The position numbers and the translations under genes were made by a program. From the NCBI RefSeq assembly GCF_008086115.1, contig NZ_VSIY01000006.1, positions 237,339 to 301,338 on the forward strand: DNA of 64,000 bases. The letters run 5' to 3'. Positions within the stretch are counted from its first letter, which is position 1. The number at the start of each line of letters is the position of its first letter. The notes below the pieces were generated by a model, which saw only the letters and a program-made list of their open reading frames with translations, was not told the origin of the DNA and searched no databases. Origin of the DNA: Maritimibacter fusiformis. Its GTDB lineage: Bacteria > Pseudomonadota > Alphaproteobacteria > Rhodobacterales > Rhodobacteraceae. Positions 43,648-57,109 of this stretch are shown here, in pieces.

Positions 43648-44226
43648 ATGCGGGCGGGCCAATCGGTCTGGACGATCTCCAACGCGCTCTCGGCCTATCG
43701 CCTCGCGGCGGCGCCGGTGGTGGCCTGGGCGGCGTTGACCGACCTGCGGCTGGCGTTCTCGATCCTGATGCTGGTCAGCCTCGCCACCGATGCCGCCGAC
43801 GGCATCCTGGCGCGCTGGCTGGGGCAAGAAACCAAACTCGGCGCGCGGCTCGACGCGCTGGCCGACAGCGCCACGCTGATCGCCGGGCTGACCGGGGTGT
43901 GGGTGTTCGAGCGTCAGCCGTTCCTGGACGATCCGTTCTGGCTGGGCCTGTTTCTCGGCACGCTGACGCTGGCCACGGCGGTCACGCTGATCCGCTTTGG
44001 CCGCCTGCCCGCCTTTCACCTGTGGTCCTTCAAGCTGGCCGACGTTGCGCTGACCCTGTTTTTCGTCACGCTTTTCGTCCACGGCTTCGTGCCCTGGGCC
44101 TATGCGCTGTCGATGGGCCTCGCCACCCTCGCCGCCGCCGAGGTGATCGCGGTCGCGTTGGTGGTCGACCGCTTTCGCACCGATCTCAAGGGCCTGTGGT
44201 GGGTGATCCGCGCCCGCAGCCGCTGA
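43648..44226 (+). CDS. CDP-alcohol phosphatidyltransferase
   Basis: 192 residues, about five membrane helices. The signature D-x2-DG-x2-AR-x8-G-x3-D-x3-D is intact (DAADGILARWLGQETKLGARLDALAD, read 43785 onward). Transfers a phosphatidyl or similar group to an alcohol; family members make PG-phosphate, cardiolipin or PC. Short length and isolated context leave the substrate open. The start lies one base after the TetR stop. Confidence 0.85.
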   Translation: MRAGQSVWTISNALSAYRLAAAPVVAWAALTDLRLAFSILMLVSLATDAADGILARWLGQETKLGARLDALADSATLIAGLTGVWVFERQPFLDDPFWLGLFLGTLTLATAVTLIRFGRLPAFHLWSFKLADVALTLFFVTLFVHGFVPWAYALSMGLATLAAAEVIAVALVVDRFRTDLKGLWWVIRARSR

Positions 44227-44348
44227 CCGAACAGCGGCACACGCAGTTGTGTCCGGCCCACCGCGTTTACGAACGTGCGCGACGTTTCTAGGATCACGGT
44301 ATCTGTCTTGCCCGGGGCCGCATTGCGCCAAAGCGTGGGAGACCTACG

Positions 44349-45557
44349 ATGCGCGACAAGGAACCATTGGCGGAGAAAGCCGTTCCCGTCGCAGCCGCCG
44401 CTGCCGCGCGACGGGCGATGCTGCCCTATCTCGTGTCGATGATCGCCAGGCGCACGACACCGCCGCGCATCCCCTACAGCCTGGCCGACCAGTTGGCGGC
44501 GCGGGTGCCGGGCTATGGCGACATCAGGCTTTATGTCGATGCGCCGGCCCACGAGATCGCGGCCCGGCAGGACGTGTTCCTGCCCGGCTGTGTCGAAGGG
44601 GCGCGGCCTGCCGAGTGGCTGGTGCTGTCGTCCGGCGGGGCCGGCGGGGCCTTTGGCGCGGGTGTGCTGAGCGGGTGGAGCGAACACGGCGACCGGCCCC
44701 GGTTCGACCTGGTGACCGGGGTCAGCGCCGGCGCGCTGATCGCGCCCTTCGCATTCATCGGGTCGGAGGCCGACGCGGCGCTTGCCAACGTGTTCACCGG
44801 CGCCTCGACCGACCGGCTGAACCGCAGCCGTTCACTGATGTCCGGCGTATTCGGCCAAAGCGCGATCCCCGCAGCCCCCTTGCGCGAATTGATCGACGGC
44901 CATGTCGATGCCGCCTTTTGCGACCGGATCGCGGCCCGCCACGATCAGGGCGCGCGGCTGTTGATCGTCACCGCAAACCTCGACGCGCAGCGCAACGTGG
45001 TCTGGGATCTCGGCGCGATCGCGGCCTCGGGCCAGCCCGACCGGGTGCGGCTGATGGCCGACCTTTTGCAAGCCTCGGCCAGCATTCCCGCGATCCTGCC
45101 GCCGGTGCGCATCGCGGTCATCGGCAACGGGGTCGAGTTCGACGAACTGCACGCCGACGGGGGCGTGATGAGCCAGATTTACATGGTGCCGGACGCGCTC
45201 TGGACCGATCCGTCGCTTGCCCGTTTGTGCCCCAGGATCAGCACCATCGTGAACGCCGAGATCGCGCCGAGTTTCGCGGTCATCGAGCAACAGTCGATCC
45301 GCGTGGCGGAACGCGCGCTGGCCTCGCTGGAGAAATACAACCTGGCCCGCGGGGTCGGCGCGATCGCGGATTTCGCGCGCAGGATCGGGGCGCGTTTCCG
45401 GCTGGCCAGCATCGACCAGGCGATCCCGGCCGAGCCGCATCTGCCGTTCGATCCGGTGTTCATGGCGGCCGCCTTCGCGCTTGGGCGCGACAAGGGGCTG
45501 TCGGGCAAATGGGAGAACGGGCCGCCGGTCGGAACGGTGCTGCTGGACGGGCAGTAG
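44349..45557 (+). CDS. Patatin-like phospholipase
   Basis: 402 residues. Oxyanion region LSSGGAGGAFGAGVL, nucleophile GVSAGAL (GxSxG) and the dyad Asp in HADGGV mark a patatin lipase domain (about 85-280). The 80-residue N-terminus and the C-terminal ~120 residues have no domain I recognise. No signal peptide. It converges with sufS, 35 bases apart. Confidence 0.87.
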   Translation: MRDKEPLAEKAVPVAAAAAARRAMLPYLVSMIARRTTPPRIPYSLADQLAARVPGYGDIRLYVDAPAHEIAARQDVFLPGCVEGARPAEWLVLSSGGAGGAFGAGVLSGWSEHGDRPRFDLVTGVSAGALIAPFAFIGSEADAALANVFTGASTDRLNRSRSLMSGVFGQSAIPAAPLRELIDGHVDAAFCDRIAARHDQGARLLIVTANLDAQRNVVWDLGAIAASGQPDRVRLMADLLQASASIPAILPPVRIAVIGNGVEFDELHADGGVMSQIYMVPDALWTDPSLARLCPRISTIVNAEIAPSFAVIEQQSIRVAERALASLEKYNLARGVGAIADFARRIGARFRLASIDQAIPAEPHLPFDPVFMAAAFALGRDKGLSGKWENGPPVGTVLLDGQ

Positions 45558-45592
45558 CGCCGTGCCCCGCCTGCCCGGGGCGGTCGGTCAGG

Positions 45593-46813
<1,221 letters not shown>

Positions 46814-47413
46814 TCAGAATTCTCCAGGTCTCGTGTCCGCGCCGATCCCGATCATCGCCAGCACCACCGACATCACCACGACCATCGCGAAAATCGTCAG
46901 GATGATCCCGAGAAACACCATCCCGGGCGAGCGGAACTCGTGCATCTCGGCAATGAAATGGGTCAGAATCCAGAACCCCAAGGTGCCGCCCATGATCCAC
47001 AGAAGCGTTGCCATCATCGGGGCAAACAGGCCGAAGAACAGCACCCCGATCTCGACGATCAACAGCACGAATTGCAGCCAGATCACCGTCAGGATCGCGT
47101 CCTTGAACAGGCCGGTGCCGCCCGCCATGCGCCCGACCCAGTAGATCGCGAACACGGTCATGACCGAGATCGACGCCTCCGACACCGCCAGCAGCATCGG
47201 GTTGGAAAACAGCGGCCCCATCAGGTCGGGGTCGACCGGGAACAGGATCGACGAGATCACGCCCATGAAGGACGACGCGACCAGGATCAGCGCCAGAACC
47301 TGCCACAGCACCGCGCGCGGATAGGCCAGCGCGAACAGGTCTCGCGCCACCTTGCGCGGTTCGGGCACGGTTTGCAGCGCCATGCCGAAAAGAGTGCCCC
47401 AATCGAAGATCAT
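46814..47413 (-). CDS. YIP1-family membrane protein (suf operon)
   Basis: 199 residues with about five hydrophobic helices (AVLWQVLALILVASSFMGVI, ISVMTVFAIYWVGRMAGG, WLQFVLLIVEIGVLFFGLFAP, MVFLGIILTIFAMVVVMSVVLAMIG). Resembles Yip1-type integral membrane proteins. Start 47413 overlaps the previous stop (ATGA); Met 47419 is an alternative. It is embedded between sufD and sufS without gaps. Role in Fe-S metabolism unknown. Confidence 0.78.
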   Translation of the reverse strand: MIFDWGTLFGMALQTVPEPRKVARDLFALAYPRAVLWQVLALILVASSFMGVISSILFPVDPDLMGPLFSNPMLLAVSEASISVMTVFAIYWVGRMAGGTGLFKDAILTVIWLQFVLLIVEIGVLFFGLFAPMMATLLWIMGGTLGFWILTHFIAEMHEFRSPGMVFLGIILTIFAMVVVMSVVLAMIGIGADTRPGEF

Positions 47414-47889
47414 GCCCATTCCGCCGCCCAGAGGTTGAGCGACCAATGGACCAGAAAGGCGGTGAGTGCAACGACCCCCACGAGGTCGAGCTGCACCCCG
47501 GGCCCGATCAGCCCCGCCACCATCCCGTGAAGCAGCCACAGCGGGCTGGCCACCAGCAGCGCCCAGAACAGCGCGAACCGCGCGCCGTAACCGGTGCCTT
47601 TGCCGCCGGCGATCCTGGCCAGCAGATGGGTCAGCGTGCCAAGCGCATAGGCCGCCAGCGGCACGATGAACAGCCAGGCCAACAACGCCCCGCCGATCAG
47701 CGGCTGAAATTCGGCCCCGGTTTCAAAGGCTTCGCGTTGCAGGCGTGGCCATTGCGCCACGAAGATCAGCCCGCAGGCCGCCATCAGCACCACCAGCGCA
47801 CGGTCTTCGCGCACGCCCTGCCCCAGCCGCGCCCGGAACACCGCCCCGGGCGCGCGGTAGGCGCGCAGGATGTCGCCGGCGACCGACAT
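47410..47889 (-). CDS. Second YIP1-like membrane protein (suf operon)
   Basis: 159 residues, four hydrophobic segments (ALVVLMAACGLIFVAQ, LIGGALLAWLFIVPLAAYALGTL, FALFWALLVASPLWLLHGMVAG, LVGVVALTAFLVHWSLNL). Its ATG overlaps the sufD stop by one base (TGATG) and its stop overlaps the next gene. The pair may work as a complex. Function unknown. Confidence 0.75.
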   Translation of the reverse strand: MSVAGDILRAYRAPGAVFRARLGQGVREDRALVVLMAACGLIFVAQWPRLQREAFETGAEFQPLIGGALLAWLFIVPLAAYALGTLTHLLARIAGGKGTGYGARFALFWALLVASPLWLLHGMVAGLIGPGVQLDLVGVVALTAFLVHWSLNLWAAEWA

Positions 47890-49177
47890 CAGCCCCGGCG
47901 GCGTTTGAGCCAGGCGTCGAGCCGCCCGGTGATGTCGTCGGCGATGGCCTCGTCCTCGATTTCCTCGATCGTATCGGCAAGGAAGGCCAGCACCAGAAGG
48001 TCGGTGGCGATATGTTCCGGCATCCCCCGCGAGCGCAGGTAGAACAGCGCGGTCTCGTCGATCGCCCCCGAGGTCGAGCCGTGCGAACAGACCACGTCGT
48101 CGGCGTAGATTTCCAGCTCCGGCTTGGCCAGGAAGGTCGAATCCTCGTCGAGCAGAAGCGATTGCGACTTCTGATAGCCATCGGTCTTCTGCGCATCGGG
48201 CTTGACCAGGATCTTGCCCTGAAAGACACCCACCGCGCCGTTGCGCAGAACCTTCTTGAACACCTGCCGGCTTTCGCAGCGCTGGGCGTCATGGGTGACG
48301 AACACGGTGTCGTCATGGTGGAAATCGCCGTCCCCCATCGCCGCCCCCGCGACATGCGCGACCGCGTCGTCGCCCAGCATCTCGATCACGCATTCGTTGC
48401 GCGTCAGCCGCCCGTTGACGGTGAGGGTGAAGCTCTTGAACACCGATTCCGTGCCGAGGCGGGTGAAGATATGCGTGACCGCCTGGCGTTCGTGGTCACG
48501 CCCCTGGGCGCGGACGTGGTGGAAGGCGGCCCCGTCGGCAACCTCGACCTCCAGCACGTTGTTGAAGCGCGCCGCCGCCGGGCCGTCTTCGAGCAGGGTC
48601 AGGTCGGCCCCGGCCTCAAGCTTGACGACATGGTGCAGCACCGCGTCCGAGGTGGCGTTTTCGTGGCGGTAGATCAGGCTGACGGGTCGCGCCGCCTTTC
48701 CGGTCACCCGGATCATAACGCCATCGCTGGCATAGGCGGTGTTGAGCGCGCCGAAAGGCCGCGCCACCGGGGTCTGGCCGCGCGCCTCGAGCACGCCGTA
48801 GACATCGCGCGCCCAGTGGATATCGGTCCGGGCCGCATCCGCCAGCCGCTCGATCTCGATCCCGGCCATGTCCAGCGGGTCGGATTGCGCCGGGTCGAAT
48901 ACCCCGTCGACGAACACGATCTTCAGCCGGTCTATGGCATGAAACACCGGCGCCTCGTCGTCCTGCGGCAGCATTGCGGCAGGCGCAGGATCGGCGGCGT
49001 TCAGGCTGTCGGGCCGGGTGAAGCGCCAATATTCGTCGCGCCGCCCCGGCAGGCCCATCGCCTCGAGCCGGGTCAGCGCGGCCTTGCGCGCCTCGGTGAT
49101 CCAGGCGCCGCCCTCGGGCAGGCCGGCCCCGTCCAGGCGCAGCGCCAGCGCGTCGGGTTTTTCAAGTGCCTGGGCCA

Positions 49178-49181
<4 letters not shown>
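47889..49181 (-). CDS. sufD: Fe-S cluster assembly protein SufD
   Basis: 430 residues, scaffold partner of SufB in the SufBC2D complex. The beta-helix region and the C-terminal block SHGSTSGAIDETALFYLRSRGM are conserved (the His binds near the cluster interface in related proteins). Start 49181 overlaps the sufC stop by ATGA. Followed by two YIP1-like genes. Confidence 0.93.
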
Positions 49182-49933
<752 letters not shown>

Positions 49934-49942
49934 GTTTCTCTC

Positions 49943-50254
49943 CTACTCGACTGTGACGGCCGTGCCCGAGGCAGACACCATCAGCATGTTGTTGATGACC
50001 TCGTAGTCGAGGTCGACGCCGACGACGGCGTTGCCGCCCATCGCCCGCGCGCGGTCTTGCATTTCGCCAAGCGCGGTTTCGCGCGCCCGGCCGAGTTCCT
50101 TTTCGTAGGCGCCCGAGCGGCCGCCGACGATGTCGCGCACCCCGGCAAAGAGGTCGCGGAAGATGTTGGCGCCCAGGATCGCCTCGCCGACGACGATGCC
50201 GTGATAGGCGGTGATGGATTTGCCCTCGACGGAAGGCGTGGTCGTGACGATCAT
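49943..50254 (-). CDS. YbjQ-family (UPF0145) protein in the suf operon
   Basis: 103 residues. Conserved pattern: [35 protein letters not shown], then [19 protein letters not shown]. Often described as a putative heavy-metal-binding domain, probably pentameric, function unproven. It sits between the 115-residue membrane protein (ATGA overlap) and sufC (9-base gap). Confidence 0.88.
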   Translation of the reverse strand: MIVTTTPSVEGKSITAYHGIVVGEAILGANIFRDLFAGVRDIVGGRSGAYEKELGRARETALGEMQDRARAMGGNAVVGVDLDYEVINNMLMVSASGTAVTVE

Positions 50255-50597
50255 TCTGCGTCCTTTCCCGGTGCGCCCCGTGTTCCCGACGCACCCCCGA
50301 TCTCGTTTTCGGTGCGCGCCTTGACCAGTTGAACCAGCATCAGCGTCAGCCAGCCCCAGACCACGAACAGCGCAAGCCCGAAGGCGATCTCGCCCAGCCA
50401 GGCCTTGCTTGGCGCGATCCAGCCGGCGGCGACCAGTTCCGCGACGATCTCGTCATGCGCCATCGACAGCACGAACACCAACACGAAGGTGAGGATCAGA
50501 AGCGTCAGCCGCCGCGTGCCGGGGCGCAGGCGCCCCGGGTGGCCCAGCACCGGCGCCAGCCTCGGCCGGGCCGGTTGGTTCCGGCGCTTGGCGGCCA

Positions 50598-50598
<1 letters not shown>
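50251..50598 (-). CDS. Two-span membrane protein of the suf operon
   Basis: 115 residues. Basic N-terminus ([16 protein letters not shown]), two membrane helices ([17 protein letters not shown] and [23 protein letters not shown]) and a polar tail. Its ATG overlaps the sufB stop by one base and its stop overlaps the YbjQ start. Unknown function. Confidence 0.75.
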
Positions 50599-52133
<1,535 letters not shown>

Positions 52134-52159
52134 CGTCTGCCTTTCCTTCGTCTCGCCCG

Positions 52160-53206
52160 TCACACCTGCGCGCGGGCGCGAAACTTGTCGTGTTCCCTCA
52201 GCCAGGCCGTGGCGAAATCCACCACCTCGGCCTCCGTCGTCAGCGGCCCCAGCGAAACGCGCAGCGCCGATGCTGCCTCGGTCTCGTCATAGCCCATCGC
52301 GCGCAACACGCGGCTGGGCCTGACCTTGCCGGATGAACAGGCGGAGCCTGCCGAAACGGCAAACCCCGCCAAGTCCATCACCATCACCTGGGTCTCCCCT
52401 TTCCACCCCGGCGTGATGAAACACGAGGTGTTGGGAAGCCTGTTCGCGTCTTTCCCGACAAAAATAGTCTCTTTTGCCGCCGCGGACAATGTCTTTTCTA
52501 GAATATTTCTAAGTTTTTCGACTTTTCCCGCCGCGCCAGCCTCAAGATCGCGCATCGCCGCCTCGGCCGCCGCGCCGAAACCGGCGATGCCGATGACGTT
52601 CTCGGTGCCGGATCGGCGGCCCATTTCCTGCCCGCCGCCGGTGATCCGCGCCTCAACGTCCAGCCCGCGCTTGAGGATCAGCGCGCCCACGCCTTTCGGC
52701 CCGCCGATCTTGTGGGCCGAGACAATTGCCATGTCGGCGCCGGACCAGTTGAAGGCGAACGGGATCTTGCCGAACGCCTGCGTCGCGTCGGTCAGCGCCA
52801 GGCCCTCGGGCAGGTTCTGGATGATGCCGGTCTCGCTGTTGGCCAGTTGCACCGCGGCGCGGGCCGGATCGGGCACCGTCACTTGCCCGGCGCGATCGGT
52901 GGCCAGCACCGCCTCGCACCAGCTTGCCACCGCGTCGTGCTCGACCGGCGAACAGGCGATGCCGCGCCCGGCCAGCGCCAGCGCCGCGGCTTCGGTCGCG
53001 GACGAGGTGAACACCACGTCGGCCCCCTCGGCCCCGACCGCCGCGGCCACCTTGCGGCGCGCGGTCTCGACGATGCCCTTGGCCGTGCGGCCCTCGGCGT
53101 GAACGCTGGACGGGTTGCCGATGGCGTCCATCGCCGCCAGCATCGCGGCCCGGGCCTCGGGGCGCAGCGGCGCGGTGGCGTTCCAGTCGAGATAGACGCG
53201 GGCCAT
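52160..53206 (-). CDS. Cysteine desulfurase, IscS/NifS-like
   Basis: 348 residues, group I desulfurase: PLP lysine K166 ([11 protein letters not shown]) and catalytic C290 in the long loop [14 protein letters not shown]. It is shorter than E. coli IscS (404). Second gene of the operon after iscR and distinct from the terminal sufS, so the cell has two desulfurase types in one operon; such pairing is known in alphaproteobacteria. Confidence 0.92.
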   Translation of the reverse strand: MARVYLDWNATAPLRPEARAAMLAAMDAIGNPSSVHAEGRTAKGIVETARRKVAAAVGAEGADVVFTSSATEAAALALAGRGIACSPVEHDAVASWCEAVLATDRAGQVTVPDPARAAVQLANSETGIIQNLPEGLALTDATQAFGKIPFAFNWSGADMAIVSAHKIGGPKGVGALILKRGLDVEARITGGGQEMGRRSGTENVIGIAGFGAAAEAAMRDLEAGAAGKVEKLRNILEKTLSAAAKETIFVGKDANRLPNTSCFITPGWKGETQVMVMDLAGFAVSAGSACSSGKVRPSRVLRAMGYDETEAASALRVSLGPLTTEAEVVDFATAWLREHDKFRARAQV

Positions 53207-53229
53207 AGGCCGCTCCTTCGCTTGGCGGG

Positions 53230-53733
53230 TCAGATCGCGGGATCGGCTTCGGGGGTGGCGGCCTCGGACTCATCGGCTTCGTCGACGATCTGGAACAGCC
53301 CCGGCACCGCCGGGCACGGCGCCAGTTCGTTGTGCACCACATCCGACAACCGGGTCTGGTGCAGGAACACATAGACCTGGGCCGAAAAGCTCTCCCACAG
53401 CCGGTTGGTCAGCGATTGCGCCTTCGAGCCCGAGATCGCGCCCGAGGCCCCTGCCCCGGTGTGCATCGCGCTCACCGTCTCGTCGACCGCTTCCAGCACG
53501 TCCGACACCCGGATCTCGGCGCAGGGCCGGGCCAGGCGATAGCCGCCGCCGGGTCCGCGCACGCTTTCCACCAGCCCGGCGCGGCGAAGCTTGACGAACA
53601 GTTGTTCGAGGTAGGGCAGCGAAATATGCTGGCGCTTGGACAGATCGGTCAGCGAGGACAACGCCCCGTCCGGCTGCAACGCCAGATCGACCAGCGCCAC
53701 CATGGCATAGCGTCCCTTGGTCGAAAGCTTCAT
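53230..53733 (-). CDS. iscR: Rrf2-family regulator IscR, atypical ligands
   Basis: 167 residues. N-terminal winged helix MKLSTKGRYAMVALVDLAL with SLPYLEQLFVKLRRAGLVESVRGPGGGYRLAR. Canonical IscR binds a [2Fe-2S] cluster through three Cys near residues 92-106; here that stretch (HTGAGASGAISGSKAQSLT) has none. The only cysteines are C71 and C140. Rhodobacter IscR is, as I recall, reported as an unusual cluster-binding form. First gene of the suf operon, so an autoregulated repressor is likely. Confidence 0.9.
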   Translation of the reverse strand: MKLSTKGRYAMVALVDLALQPDGALSSLTDLSKRQHISLPYLEQLFVKLRRAGLVESVRGPGGGYRLARPCAEIRVSDVLEAVDETVSAMHTGAGASGAISGSKAQSLTNRLWESFSAQVYVFLHQTRLSDVVHNELAPCPAVPGLFQIVDEADESEAATPEADPAI

Positions 53734-53877
53734 CGCCTTACCCTTTCAAAACATTGACGGCGGGCACGCCCGCCATTAGTTGAACCAAGACGCCTCCCCG
53801 GACCCCGGGGCGGTTTACCTATTAGTTTGCCCGATTATTTTCGTCAAGAAATCGGGGCAAGGAGAGACCGTGACCAA

Positions 53878-54531
53878 ATGCCCGAGGTGATTTTTCCCGG
53901 CCCCGAAGGCCGGCTTGAAGGCCGCTACCACGCCCACCGGGAAAAGGACGCGCCGATCGCGATCGTGCTGCATCCTCATCCGCAGTTCGGCGGCACCATG
54001 AACAACAAGGTCGTCTACAACCTGCACTACGCCTTTCACAACATGGGCTTCAACGTGCTCAGGTTCAACTTCCGCGGTGTCGGGCGCAGCCAGGGCGAAT
54101 ACGATCAGGGCGTCGGCGAACTCAGCGATGCCGCCTCGGCGCTCGACTATCTCCAGTCGATGAACCAGAACGCCAAGCATTGCTGGGTCGCGGGCTTTTC
54201 CTTCGGGGCCTGGATCGGCATGCAGCTTCTGATGCGCCGGCCCGAGATCACCGGCTTCATCTCGGTGTCGCCGCCGGCCAACATGTATGATTTCTCGTTC
54301 CTCGCGCCCTGCCCGGCCTCGGGCCTGATCATCAACGGCACCGCCGACCGCGTGGCACCGCCCGCCGATACCGACGCGTTGGTGGAAAAGCTGCATGAAC
54401 AGAAGGGCATCACCGTGACCCATACCGAGATCGAGGGGGCCGGGCATTTCTTCGAGAACGACAAGATGGATCAGATGATCGCCACCGTCGACACCTATGT
54501 CCGCCGCCGCCTGACCGAAACCACCCGCTGA
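53878..54531 (+). CDS. Alpha/beta hydrolase (CocE/DUF-type, YfhR-like)
   Basis: 217 residues. IAIVLHPHPQFGGTMNNKVVYNL, FNFRGVGRSQGEYD, nucleophile region AGFSFGAWIG, INGTADRVAPP and GAGHFFEND form the usual hydrolase pattern of a small cytosolic family. Substrate unknown. ATG 53878 is 10 bases after GGAGAG. Divergent from iscR. Confidence 0.83.
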   Translation: MPEVIFPGPEGRLEGRYHAHREKDAPIAIVLHPHPQFGGTMNNKVVYNLHYAFHNMGFNVLRFNFRGVGRSQGEYDQGVGELSDAASALDYLQSMNQNAKHCWVAGFSFGAWIGMQLLMRRPEITGFISVSPPANMYDFSFLAPCPASGLIINGTADRVAPPADTDALVEKLHEQKGITVTHTEIEGAGHFFENDKMDQMIATVDTYVRRRLTETTR

Positions 54532-54541
54532 GGATCGCGCG

Positions 54542-54766
54542 ATGGATATCCTGAACCAGGTGGCCGACAAACTGGCCCAGGAAGTGCTCGAGGTCGAGCG
54601 CGAGACCGGTGACGAAGACATCGTCGACGAGGTCAAGAAGACCATCGGCGCCTCGTCGACCACGCTGGAAGAAGCCTATATGACCGCCGTCCGGGTGCGC
54701 CGCGCCGAGGCGCGGGCCCGAGCGCTGATCGAGGACATCCGCCGGGTCGGGCGCCAGAAGGGCTGA
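54542..54766 (+). CDS. Small charged helical protein
   Basis: 74 residues, rich in Glu/Arg/Ala (KLAQEVLEVERETGDEDIVDEVKKTIGASSTTLEEAYMTAVRVRRAEARARALIEDIRR). Almost entirely helical by composition. GAGGA precedes the ATG, 11 bases after the hydrolase stop, so probably the same operon. No family recognised. Confidence 0.68.
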   Translation: MDILNQVADKLAQEVLEVERETGDEDIVDEVKKTIGASSTTLEEAYMTAVRVRRAEARARALIEDIRRVGRQKG

Positions 54767-54839
54767 GCCTGCGGCAACGGGCCGCAGGCCGTGCGCGGGT
54801 CGCGCGGCTATCGTCGCGGCACAAAACGGAGCCCCTCCC

Positions 54840-55553
54840 ATGCCGATGACCGCCGCCCGCGACACGATTCGCGACTACCTCAAACAGATCGTCTATGGTG
54901 GTAACGACGGCATCATCACCACCTTCGCCGTGGTCGCGGGATTTGCCGGCGCCGAGGCGCAGGGCACCGCCGCGATCGGGACGCTTGCGGTGGTGATCTT
55001 CGGCATCGCCAACCTGGCCGCGGACGGCGTCAGCATGGGGCTGGGCGAATTCCTGTCGGGGCGCTCGAACCGCGACCTCTACGCCACCCGCCACGTCGAG
55101 GCGGAACAGATCGCCAGCGCCAACCCCGACGCCGCCGCCGACCGCCTTGCCGAGCATCTGATCGGTCAGGGGCTGGCCGTCGAGGACGCCCGCCACACCG
55201 CCGACCACCTTGCCACCAGCCCCACCCTGATGGCCGACCTCAGCCTGCGCTACGATCACGGCATGGAGGCGCCCGAGGCCCATAACCTGGGCATGCGCGC
55301 GCTGATGACCTTCCTGTCCTTCATCGCGTTCGGCGCGATCCCGATCCTGCCCTTCATCGTCGCGTCCGAAACCGCGGCGACGGCCGGCATCTCGGTTCTG
55401 GCCACGGCGACGGCGTTGACGCTTCTCGGGGTGCTGCGCTGGTCGGTCACGCGTGAGACCCTCGTGCGCTGCGTCGGCGAGACCCTGGCGGTCGGTGGGT
55501 TCTGCGCCGCGCTCGCCTACGGCGCCGGCCACCTGGTCGCCGGATTCGGATAG
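54840..55553 (+). CDS. VIT1/CCC1-family iron/manganese transporter
   Basis: 237 residues. N-terminal YGGNDGIITTFAVVAGFAGA and FGIANLAADGVSMGLGEFLSGRS are hallmarks of the family; about five membrane helices with a cytoplasmic acidic region between helices 2 and 3 (about 85-140). Probably moves Fe2+ or Mn2+ out of the cytoplasm. Proximity to the iscR-suf operon may reflect shared iron biology. Confidence 0.85.
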   Translation: MPMTAARDTIRDYLKQIVYGGNDGIITTFAVVAGFAGAEAQGTAAIGTLAVVIFGIANLAADGVSMGLGEFLSGRSNRDLYATRHVEAEQIASANPDAAADRLAEHLIGQGLAVEDARHTADHLATSPTLMADLSLRYDHGMEAPEAHNLGMRALMTFLSFIAFGAIPILPFIVASETAATAGISVLATATALTLLGVLRWSVTRETLVRCVGETLAVGGFCAALAYGAGHLVAGFG

Positions 55554-55602
55554 GCGCGGCGTTGCGCTGTCGTCACCACTTTATGGCCGGGCCACTGGCC
55601 GA

Positions 55603-57081
55603 TCAGAGGCGGTAAACCTCGGCGAATTTCGCGTCGAGGTAGTCGAGCAGCGGTGCCTCGCTCGGGGGGGTGCCGCAAGCGCGTTCGATCAGGTCTTTCG
55701 GCTCGTGCAGCCCACCGGGCCGCTGCACATTGGCGGCAAGCCAGGCTGTGACCGACGCCACCTCGCCGCGGACCAGCCGGGCCTCGAGATCCGGCGTGGC
55801 CCTGGCAAGGGCCTGCATCAGGCAGCCGGCATAGACATTGCCCAGCGCATAGGTCGGGAAATAGCCGAACAGCCCCACCGACCAGTGCACATCCTGCAAC
55901 ACGCCATTGGCCGGATTGTCGACCTCGACGCCGAAATCGGCGGCGAAACGCGAGTTCCAGGCCTCTTCGAGGTCGTCCATCGCCAAATCGCCCGCGATCA
56001 TGCGCCGTTCGAGATCGAAACGCAGCATGATGTGCAGGTTATACTGGATCTCGTCGGATTCGGTGCGGATGAAGCCGGGATGCACCCGGTTGGCGGCACC
56101 CCAGAACGCCTCGGCATCCGGTGCGGACAGATCGCCGAAGGCCGCGCGGTAGCGGTCGAACAGCCAGCCGGTGAAGGCGCGCGAGCGGCCGATCTGGTTC
56201 TCGTAGAGGCGGCTCTGGCTTTCGTGCACACCCATCGACACGCCCTCGCCCAGCGGCGTCAGCAGATAGTCGGGGTCGATGTTCTGCTCATAGCAGGCGT
56301 GCCCGGTCTCGTGGATGGTGGAATAGGTGCAGTTGAACGGGTCATCCGGGTTGGTGCGGGTGGTGATGCGCACGTCAAGCCCGGAGCCCGAGGAAAACGG
56401 GTGCACCGCCTTGTCGAGACGGCCGTGGCGCATGTCGTAGCCGAAGCTGCGCGCCAGGGCGCGGGCCAGCTTCATCTGCGCCTTTTCGTCGAAGGTTCCC
56501 TTCAGTGGCGCGGGCTGGTGCGCGGCCCCCATCACCCGGTCGCGCAGCGCCACCAGGCGCGGGCGCAGGGCATCGAACATCGCCTGCAATTCGGCCCCGG
56601 TCGCGCCCGGCTCGTAGTCGTCAAGCAGCGCGTCATAGGTGTCGCCGCCGTCGGCCAGCGCCGCCGCCTCGTCGCGCTTCAGGGCCACAACCTTCGCCAG
56701 CACCGGCGCGAAGGCCGTGAAGTCGCTGGCGGCGCGGGCCTCGGCCCAGACGCGTTGGGCGCTGGAGGTGACGCGCGCGATCTCGCCGGCCAGTTTCACC
56801 GGCACCCGGCTGGTGCGCTCGAACCGGCGGCGGATGTGGCGCAGGTTGGCGCGGCCGACCTCGTCCAGCGCCGTCTCGTCGATCTCGTCCAGCCAGTTGC
56901 CGACCCGCGGATCGGTGCGCCTGGCGTGCAGAACGTGTTCCAGCGCCTCGCTCTCCTCGGCGCGTTGCGGCGCGGCACCGTCGGGCATCACGGTTTCCTG
57001 GTCCCAGGCCAGCCGGCCGGCGATCTGACCAAGCGCGCGGGTCTGGCGCTCATGCGCCATCAGGTCGTCATAGGCCGTCAT
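55603..57081 (-). CDS. M32-family metallocarboxypeptidase
   Basis: Cytosolic carboxypeptidase Taq type, 492 residues. Zinc motif HETGH at 257-261 (STIHETGHACYEQNI) and the family motif HESQSRLYENQIGRS about 30 residues on. The C-terminal region keeps NLHIMLRFDLERR. Removes C-terminal residues from peptides. About 30 bases downstream of ctaA on the same strand; separate or same transcript uncertain. Confidence 0.93.
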   Translation of the reverse strand: MTAYDDLMAHERQTRALGQIAGRLAWDQETVMPDGAAPQRAEESEALEHVLHARRTDPRVGNWLDEIDETALDEVGRANLRHIRRRFERTSRVPVKLAGEIARVTSSAQRVWAEARAASDFTAFAPVLAKVVALKRDEAAALADGGDTYDALLDDYEPGATGAELQAMFDALRPRLVALRDRVMGAAHQPAPLKGTFDEKAQMKLARALARSFGYDMRHGRLDKAVHPFSSGSGLDVRITTRTNPDDPFNCTYSTIHETGHACYEQNIDPDYLLTPLGEGVSMGVHESQSRLYENQIGRSRAFTGWLFDRYRAAFGDLSAPDAEAFWGAANRVHPGFIRTESDEIQYNLHIMLRFDLERRMIAGDLAMDDLEEAWNSRFAADFGVEVDNPANGVLQDVHWSVGLFGYFPTYALGNVYAGCLMQALARATPDLEARLVRGEVASVTAWLAANVQRPGGLHEPKDLIERACGTPPSEAPLLDYLDAKFAEVYRL

Positions 57082-57109
57082 CGGCTGTCCTTATTCTGCG
57101 TGGCGGCCG

